Shown here: one piece after another, positions 28,401-33,300 of the stretch | Position numbering within the stretch: the first letter of the stretch is position 1 | Layout of the letters: every line of letters begins with the position of its first letter | From: Burkholderia sp. TSV86 | GTDB lineage: Bacteria > Pseudomonadota > Gammaproteobacteria > Burkholderiales > Burkholderiaceae | Length of the DNA stretch: 35,234 nt | Assembly (NCBI RefSeq): GCF_001522865.1 | Contig: NZ_LOWB01000002.1 | Coordinates: 1 to 35,234 of the forward strand | Reading direction: 5' to 3' | The notes under the pieces: generated by a model | Told to the model about the DNA's origin: nothing | Database searches by the model: none | What the model saw: only the letters and a program-made list of their open reading frames with translations | Position numbers and translations under genes: made by a program

Positions 28401-30340
28401 TGGCGCGGCTGCTGAACGCGGCCGCGCAGGCGCCTCGAACGGCGGCGGTCGGCGATCTGGCCGCAGCGATGCTCGATGAGATAGAGCGCGAGACGCTGCT
28501 GGTTCACTGGAGCGGCGCGGATCAGGTGCTGGCGTCGCCGCGCCGGACCATCGTCGAGCGGATCGAGGAGCAGGCTCTTGCTCGGCCGGAAGCAGCGGCG
28601 TTGCGGCTGGGCGAGCGTCGGATAAGTTATGCGGAGCTGACGGCGCGAGGCCGCCGGATCGCGGCTTGGCTGCAGGATCAAGGCGCAGGCGCGGGAGTGC
28701 GCGTGGCGATCGTCGGTGAGCGGACGATTGAGACGATCGTGGCGATGTATGGGATCTTGACGAGCGGCGCCGCCTATGTGCCGTTGGACCCCGGCTGGCC
28801 GGACGAACGCAAGGGGCTGGTGATCGAGGACGCGCAGCCGCTGCTGGTGATAGGCAGTGGGGCATGGTGCGGCGGGGTGCGGCAGATCGAGTTGGCGGAA
28901 CTCGAAGAGGCGGCGCAAGACGCCGCGCCGACGCAATGCCAGGCAACGGCGGAGGACTTGGCATATGTGATCTATACATCCGGCTCGACCGGCCGGCCAA
29001 AGGGCGTGATGGTGCGGCACGGCGACGTCATGCACCTGGATGGCCTGCGCGAGCGGATGGGCCTGAACGAAAGCGACGTATGGACAGCCTTCCATTCCTA
29101 CGCGTTCGACTACTCGATCCTGGAGATCTGGTATCCGCTGATGACGGGAGCGACGGTGGTGCCGGTGCCGTACTGGATCACCCGTTCGCCGGAAGCATTT
29201 CACGACCTGCTGCGTACCGAAGGCGCGACGATCGTGTGCCAGACGCCGGCGGCCTTCCAGCAGCTTGCGGCGGTGCCGCACCGCGGCCTTCGGGTCCGCT
29301 GGGTGGTTATGGGCGGCGACGCCTGTCACGCGTCGTCGATCGCCGGCGCCGATCCCGTCGAATATCCGCGCATCGCGAATCTATACGGCATCACCGAGAC
29401 GACCGTGTTGACGACGTTCGAGCCTCTGGAGCGCGGTCGGCAGGTCACCATCGGACGGCCGATTCCGGGCCAGAGAGTCTATCTGCTGGACCGGCATGGG
29501 CGCCTCGCGCCGCCGAGCGCGACAGGCGAGATCCACATCGCGGGAGAGGGCATCGCGGCCGGCTATCTGGGCGCGCCGGCGCTGACGGCGCAGCGGTTCG
29601 TCGTGGACCCGCACCGGCCCGACGAGCGGATGTATCGCTCTGGGGATCTGGGCCGGTTTCTGGCGGATGGCCGCCTGGAATTTCTAGGTCGCGCGGACAG
29701 TCAGGTCAAGATTCGCGGCTACCGGATCGAGCTTGGCGAGATCGAGCGCACGCTGTCCTCGCTGGCTGGCATTGACGGCGCAGTGGTTGACGTTCGCGAG
29801 GGCGTGGGTGGCCGCCGGTTGGTGGCCTGGTATGCGGCGGCGGCCTGCAAGGACGCGCAGCAGGTTCGCGCGGCCCTGAAGCAGCGGCTGCCGGACAGCA
29901 TGATGCCGTCGGTGCTGATTCGGGTCGACGGATTCGCGCTGACCGCCAACGGCAAGATCGACCGTCGCGCGCTTCCCCAGGAAAGCGTGCAGATAGAACC
30001 GGCGCAGGGGCCGCGCAACGCGCTTGAAAAGACGCTCGCTGCGATCTGGTGCGAGGTGCTGGGCCGCGACGCGATCGGCGTCCATGAAAACTTCTTCGAC
30101 GCCGGCGGCGACTCGCTCGCGATCGTCCGGGCGCATGGCCTGATGACCGACCGCCTGCCAGGTGCCGAACGTCTGCGCGTGGTCGATCTCTTCCAGCAAC
30201 CCACGATCGCTGCGATCGCCTCGCAAATCGCCACCGGCGACGCCCGCCAAGCCACGGCCGACGAGCCGGACGAGCGCGCGCGGCGCCGCCGTCGCCGCAC
30301 CATGGAACGCCGTCAAAAGATCGAGAGGGAATACAAATGA
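19436..30340 (+). CDS. Trimodular NRPS TubC-C-A-PCP-C-A(Val)-PCP-E-C-A-PCP, 3634 aa
   Basis: An N-terminal TubC docking domain (1-60) is followed by C1 (about 75-510, HHAIFD His198/Asp202), A2 (TSGSTGKPKG at 664), PCP2 (Ser1059), C2 (about 1121-1545, SHLLLDG His1254), A3 (T1728), PCP3 (Ser2115), E (about 2155-2575; HHLAVDAVSW at 2290, DLESHGR, GWFTTIMP, FNFLGR), C3 (His2714), A4 (T3181) and PCP4 (Ser3560). My codes: A2 D-L-F-E-M-S-L-I-W-K (closest to Cys, uncertain); A3 D-A-F-W-L-G-G-T-F-K, the classical valine code; A4 D-Y-L-C-V-G-L-V-L-K (no assignment). C2 and C3 both open YPLTPMQEGMLYH, the D-C-L type, and are almost identical in DNA. C3 follows E, giving D-Val; C2 has no E before it. The C-terminus is strongly basic (RARRRRRRTMERRQK). 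ATG 19436 was chosen for the ATGA overlap and because the TubC domain starts there. Confidence 0.92.
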   Translation: MRIMELMAELADAGVTLRRSGEQLKVTGPSGALSASLLERLRESKQALLDAIEDKVFERASAVPPTPGEGGNTCVLSPGQQYLVLATRLGDPAMYNEQAAIEFAGAVEPAAIADAFTRLARKHDILRTVFSDDEPMRQTVLPDAPIHVETAAVRDDDELRARAESLARMPFASTGLLWRVDLFARPDRPLVLVLTIHHAIFDRWTMILLIRDFSAFLAAPDEAGASSAASPRLSYRDFTAWQRRWLDSDEYGTHLDWWGNALAGIDEAAQIRGDRPRPPVPSWRGATVRLPIPADDLRVALAFSRQSGTTLFTTLLSVFQLFLCRYTGESQALTLTPAANRPFQAAEEIAGYFINLVVLAGTVRDDDSFRSLVERTRGVAAQAFAHQGVPFEAVVERLRSAGGPGRDQLAHAVFALQNVRLPAIHAGGGDATPFALDSPFARFDLYLSIEGDERGMFAVWQYSCDLFDAATVRRLGTHYLALLREALASPDAPAHSLPMLEAGEARQLLHDWNDTPPTGEGFLLHTGIERHAARCPQAPAVISVDHALNYRELAAQVRRVAAAVAAAGAQREPVAVFLPRSPYAVAAYAGVMQSGCAYVPTDPAMPPRRLQDVLGAIGFVVTTRALAGRLEGVAARVIVIDDDDEAVADLPDVTLDDLAYVLFTSGSTGKPKGVMIDHRAASLTIDAILRQHAIGAQDRLLCVSAASFDLSVFDFFGAFAAGAAVVLAPESTDVEPRVWLDLMERERVTVWESVPAVMELLLAECRRSGRTLPPSLRLVMLSGDRVPVRLPALVREATASEVRVMALGGATEAAIWSCCFDTAELAPDAAFVPYGRHLPGQRLYVLSAARQPVPVGAPGELWIAGSGVARGYLGELRLTAERFVDNPFVAGERMYKTGDRVRVLPDGNHEFLGRVDNQVKIGGFRIEIGEIETALADAPGVERGVAAIVERDGRPMIVGYVLPVAGVPPEVAAIRDALRRRLPVYMLPAAIVPIEAVPLNVNGKVDRTRLPAPPEPSASPRNDVALTPNEALLIGILREVLGSGDISLDANYFVLGGDSIRSLRIAARARELGFELRPRALIEKDSIAAIAATITPLADETAPLWADARSVEGVASLMADMGDVEEVYPLTPMQEGMLYHALGGGGMYVEQLACTLTGAVDEGALRAAWGDVIESNPVLRTSFHWEGVVQPVQVVHASASAAWREESWPQGLDVGAWLRADRAEGLELRRAPCLRCALLHTGEDRRELVVTYSHLLLDGWSLSLLIGELVGAYAARVTGGMVPRAPRSPFSGYVAWSRSAWERGAGEDFWRAELGGFDGTRELTLPAPSGDEGSADGAPVTVEIDRGALEGLEKRERVTLASVVAGCWAVLLSRYGASDDVLFGVTSSGRRAEVSGSESMVGVLIETRPARIQVDGQAPLGAWLREVMQAEARREEAGAVSLAQIERWGGAERGARLFDTLVVVENYPVAKLGDLLAGGIGVESVRVVERTNWPLTVVAVPEDGRLKLRLLYDPARYGRASIEQVARHLARLLNAATQAPRTATVGDLAAAMLSDAEHAQLREWGTHTEPYRADATVATLFRERAAAHPERIALEQDGARWSYAELDRWSDRAADALRSAGAGRGAVVGVAGERSPRLIAALIAVLKTGAAYLPLDASYPAARLRMMIADADPALMLLADELDANWLGDYAGPVLRLSDCERLAAPRPGASAVGANQAAGDLAYVMYTSGSTGRPKGVCVAHRGIVRLATGGAYARLDESTVMMQLSPLGFDASTFEIWGSLLNGGRLVLAPPGVPLVETIAGTIAHYGVTTMWLTADLFRLMVEERPAALGSLRELLSGGDVLPIASCRAFVDACPDVTLINGYGPTENTTFTCSHRVTADDVRRASIPIGRPIGNTQVLVVDAHGRLTPPGAPGELWAAGDGLALGYLGRADLSAERFVEVPALGGGRWYRSGDLVRWRRDGALEFLGRADTQIKLRGFRIELSEIEAALGEHPALSSCAVALQHSAADEKQLVAYLVARAGLTVDTADVQAWLEARLPGYMVPRAWMWLDMLPQSANGKIDRQALPQASAPTAPAEGPRSAAEAALAAIWCEVLGRDTIGVHENFFDAGGDSILAIRIVARAREQRIHIMPRDILERQTIAKIAAATGSAFASDEPDDETAAPLPPMARWFFAQQPPEPDGFHQSVLLRVPPQVEVSAIRVALETLVAIHESLRTAYLHEAGGWRQQVIRQVRPTFEIVKLPDAGDDALEEAADRLRTSIRIEHGALLAAGLLESPDGARRLLLIAHHLAVDAVSWQIIIDQIASLCRGSDLGAAPTTMRRWTRRRIDWAAAAPAGLLDQLLGDASLAAPLPLDGTDDAGNAAASREQSCVLDRTATSRIISGFAAAEGYRIDEVTAAAVARAVMRWSGRDDVVIDLESHGRNGFANDPEVAFTVGWFTTIMPAMIRGGTLKETLQSVRAAIRSSSEHGADYQALCYLKGPVLDWSPRPLLFNFLGRLEATAGEWRLLQAGIGRDRAPSMPRSHLLDVMAAIVDGSLHVRIGYNRHAHRDDTVARLIADIQATLSEFGMHETIVDAAGGDVEEVYPLTPMQEGMLYHALGGGGMYVEQLACTLTGAVDEGALRAAWGDVIESNPVLRTSFHWEGVVQPVQVVHASASAAWREESWPQGLDVGAWLRADRAEGLELRRAPCLRCALLHTGEDRRELVVTYSHLLLDGWSLSLLIGELVGAYAARVTGGMVPRAPRSPFSGYVAWSRSAWERGAGEDFWRAELGGFDGTRELTLPAPSGDEGSADGAPVTVEIDRGALEGLEKRERVTLASVVAGCWAVLLSRYGASDDVLFGVTSSGRRAEVSGSESMVGVLIETRPARIQVDGQAPLGAWLREVMQAEARREEAGAVSLAQIERWGGAERGARLFDTLVVVENYPVAKLGDLLAGGIGVESVRVVERTNWPLTVVAVPEDGRLKLRLLYDPARYGRASIEQVARHLARLLNAAAQAPRTAAVGDLAAAMLDEIERETLLVHWSGADQVLASPRRTIVERIEEQALARPEAAALRLGERRISYAELTARGRRIAAWLQDQGAGAGVRVAIVGERTIETIVAMYGILTSGAAYVPLDPGWPDERKGLVIEDAQPLLVIGSGAWCGGVRQIELAELEEAAQDAAPTQCQATAEDLAYVIYTSGSTGRPKGVMVRHGDVMHLDGLRERMGLNESDVWTAFHSYAFDYSILEIWYPLMTGATVVPVPYWITRSPEAFHDLLRTEGATIVCQTPAAFQQLAAVPHRGLRVRWVVMGGDACHASSIAGADPVEYPRIANLYGITETTVLTTFEPLERGRQVTIGRPIPGQRVYLLDRHGRLAPPSATGEIHIAGEGIAAGYLGAPALTAQRFVVDPHRPDERMYRSGDLGRFLADGRLEFLGRADSQVKIRGYRIELGEIERTLSSLAGIDGAVVDVREGVGGRRLVAWYAAAACKDAQQVRAALKQRLPDSMMPSVLIRVDGFALTANGKIDRRALPQESVQIEPAQGPRNALEKTLAAIWCEVLGRDAIGVHENFFDAGGDSLAIVRAHGLMTDRLPGAERLRVVDLFQQPTIAAIASQIATGDARQATADEPDERARRRRRRTMERRQKIEREYK
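22801..24095 (+). repeat. Direct repeat, copy 1 (condensation domain C2)
   Basis: 1295 bp that recur at 27181-28475, offset 4380. Comparing line by line I see four mismatches (22822, 23947, 24044, 24065), about 99.7% identity. The copy covers the whole C domain and ends at the C-to-A linker (AAAML). Flanking DNA on both sides is unrelated between copies. Confidence 0.95.
25698..25780 (+). repeat. Short direct repeat, copy 1 (PCP3 core)
   Basis: 83 bp ending at the phosphopantetheine serine codon, with two mismatches to 30033-30115. Encodes IWCEVLGRDTIGVHENFFDA and the start of GGDS. Confidence 0.85.
27181..28475 (+). repeat. Direct repeat, copy 2 (condensation domain C3)
   Basis: Second copy of the 1295-bp C-domain tract. 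Its purine-rich codon style (many GGG, GAG, GTG) continues into the first ~500 bp of the adjacent A4 domain, whereas copy 1 changes style abruptly at its right edge. This suggests copy 2 is the donor (inference). Confidence 0.95.
30033..30115 (+). repeat. Short direct repeat, copy 2 (PCP4 core)
   Basis: Pairs with 25698-25780 (offset 4335). Identity drops immediately after the serine codon: DSILAIR in PCP3 against DSLAIVR in PCP4. Confidence 0.85.
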
Positions 30341-33300
30341 GCACTCCACACGTAGCGATCATCGGCATGGGTTGCAGGTTTCCCGGCGCGGACTCGCTCG
30401 AGCAGTTCTGGAACAATCTGGCGAACGGCGTCGAGTCCGTCACATTCTTCGGCCCCGCCGCGCCAACCGACGCCGGATACGAGGTTTATGCCGCGGGCAT
30501 CCTCGACGATGTCGCCGGGTTCGACGCGGCGCTGTTCGGTCTCAATGCACGGGAAGCCGAGCGGATGGACCCTCAGCACCGCGTTTGGCTCGAATGCGCA
30601 TGGGAGGCAGCCGAGCGCGCCGGCTACGATCCGAGGCGGCTGCCCGGACGCACCGGCGTATTTGCCGGCGCCGGCTTCAATGAATATCTGGTTCGCAATC
30701 TCGTGCCGTCGGCGTCGGACGGCGATCTGTCGCTGCTGCTTACCAACGAGCCGTCGTTCCTGCCGTCGCGGCTGGCTTATTTGCTGGGTTGCACCGGGCC
30801 GGCCGTCGCGGTGTCAAGCGCCTGCTCGACGTCGCTCGTCGCCGTTCATCTGGCCGTCCAGGCGCTTCTCGCAGACGAATGCGACACGGCCATCGCCGGC
30901 GGCGTGCGCATCACTACGCCGCAGCGCCGCCCCTACCGTCACGAGCCCGGCGGCATCGGCTCGCCGGACGGCCATTGCCGTGCGTTCGACCGCGACGCCA
31001 ACGGCACCGTCGGCGGCAACGGCGCCGGCGCCGTGGTGCTGCGCCGTCTGGACGACGCACTGGCCGACGGCGACCCCATTGCCGCGGTCATCCTCGGTAG
31101 TGCGGTTTCCAACGACGGCGCGCGCCGGGTCGGATTCACGGCACCCGGCGTTGACGGCCAATGTTCCGCGATCCGCGAAGCGCAAGTGCTGGCTGGCGTG
31201 CCGCCGGATTCGATCGGCATGATCGAGGCGCACGGCACCGCGACGGCGCTGGGCGATCCGGTGGAATTCGAGGCGCTGGCTGCCGCATTCCGGCAGGGCA
31301 CGACGCGGCAGGGCTTCTGTGCGCTAGGCTCGGTGAAGACGAACATCGGCCATCTCGACGCGGCTGCCGGCATCGCGGGTCTGATCAAGACGGTGCTCGC
31401 GCTGCAGCACCGAGTGATTCCGCCATCGCTGCATTTTCATGAGCCGAATCCGCGCATCGACTTGGCAAACTCGCCGTTCTTCGTGAACACCGCCGCGCGC
31501 CCGTGGCCCGATGCTACGCGGCGCGCGGGTGTCAGTTCGTTCGGCATGGGTGGCACCAACGCGCACGTCGTGCTGGAATCCGCTCCCGAATCCCATCCCG
31601 ATAAGCGGCGCAACACGACCGGCGACGCCGCCGGCGGCCCGTGGCGGCTCGTGCTGTCGGCGCGCTCCGAGGCGGCCGTGCGGCGGCTCGCGACGGACCT
31701 CGCGGATCATCTCGAACGCGAGCGGCCGCCGCTCGCGGATGTCGCATACACGCTCGCGATGTCGCGCGGTGCGTTCGAATGGCGGATTGCCTGCGAATGT
31801 ACGTCGCTCGACGAAGCAATCGGCTTCCTCAGAAGCGATCTCCCGCCGACGCGCGCCGCAGCCGGTGCGGTGGCCGACACCGTGCGCGGGCGCAGGGTGC
31901 CGCTGCCGCCGACACCATTCGAACGTCAGCGTTACTGGATCGATCCGCCGTCGCCGCTCGCGCGCGTGGCGGACCCGGCCGGCTGGTTGTATGCGCCCCG
32001 CCTGCGCCAAAGCGAGCCGCTCCGGCAGACGTCGATCGACGCCCGACGGCACTGGCTGGTGCTGCTCGACGAGCATGGCGTGGGGGCGCGCGTCGCGGCG
32101 AGGCTGCGCGACGCGGGCGCCCAGGTGGCCGAGATCGCCTATGGCGGCGAGATCGACGCACAAGCGGTTCATGCCGTCGCGGCCGCCGCCGCCGGGCGCC
32201 CGTGCTCCGTCATCGCGTTGTGGAGCTTCGCCGCTGGGCCTGCTCCCGACGACGATGCGATGCTGAACCGGCACTACATCAGGCCGGCACTGTGGTTGCG
32301 CGCGTGGGCGGACTGCGCGGGCGCCGACGTGGACGTGACCTTCGTCACTGCCGGCGCGCTGACCGGTTTCGACGCGCCCGCCGCGCCCGAACAAGCGATG
32401 CTGCTCGGCCTCGCGCGCGCGCTGCCGGCCGAATATCCCGGCTGGCATGCGCGGGTCGTGGATATCGATGCCGCTGCGGCTGATCTCGTCGAATGCATCG
32501 TCGCCGAAGCATGCGCGCGGTCGGCCGACGATGCGGTGATCCATCGGCACGGATCGCGCTGGGTCGAAACCTTGGTTCCGATCGGCGCCGCGACGGCGCA
32601 GGCGCCGACGATCCGCCGCGACGGCGTGTATCTCGTCACGGGCGGCAACAGCGGCATGGGGCTGGCGATCGGCCGTCATCTGGTCGAGCGCGGCGCGCGC
32701 GTGGTCGCGTTGAGCCGGCACGGCGGCCAATCGGCCCCCGGTTTCGCGGCGATCGCGGCCGATGTGGGAGAGCTGGATGCGTTGCGGCGGGCAGTGGAGC
32801 GGATTCGTGCCGAGCACGGCCCCATCATCGGCGTCGTCCACAGCGCCGGGATGCCGCCGCACGCGTTGCTGCGCACGGCGACCGACGCCGCGATGCGCGA
32901 TGTGCTGGCGGGAAAATTCCTCGGCGCGCGCAATCTGCGGCAGGTCTTGCATGCCGATTCCCTCGATTTCGTGGTGCTCTGCTCGTCGTTGCGCGCGCAT
33001 GTGCCGGCCGCGGGCGCAAGCGACTACATGGCGGCCAACCTCGCGCTCGAGGCGCTGGGCGCTTCGTGGGCGGCCGCCGGTACGCGCGTGCAGGCAATCG
33101 CGTGGGACACCTGGAAGGACATCGGCATGGCGGCGGTGTCCGACGAGCGCTTCGTGCCCGACGATCTGCGCACGGCGGGCCTCAGTCCCGATGAGGGTAT
33201 CAGGAGCCTCGAGATGGCGTGCGCGTGCGGATTCCCGCGCGTCGCCATCAGCACGCGCCACCTCGATGCGCTGAAGGCCCGGGCCCGCGAGGCATTCTCG

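Noticed and set aside
22801..28475. Assembly artefact explaining the duplicated C domain
   Set aside because: Four fixed differences and different A/PCP/E neighbours make two real copies more likely, though long reads are still needed to be sure.
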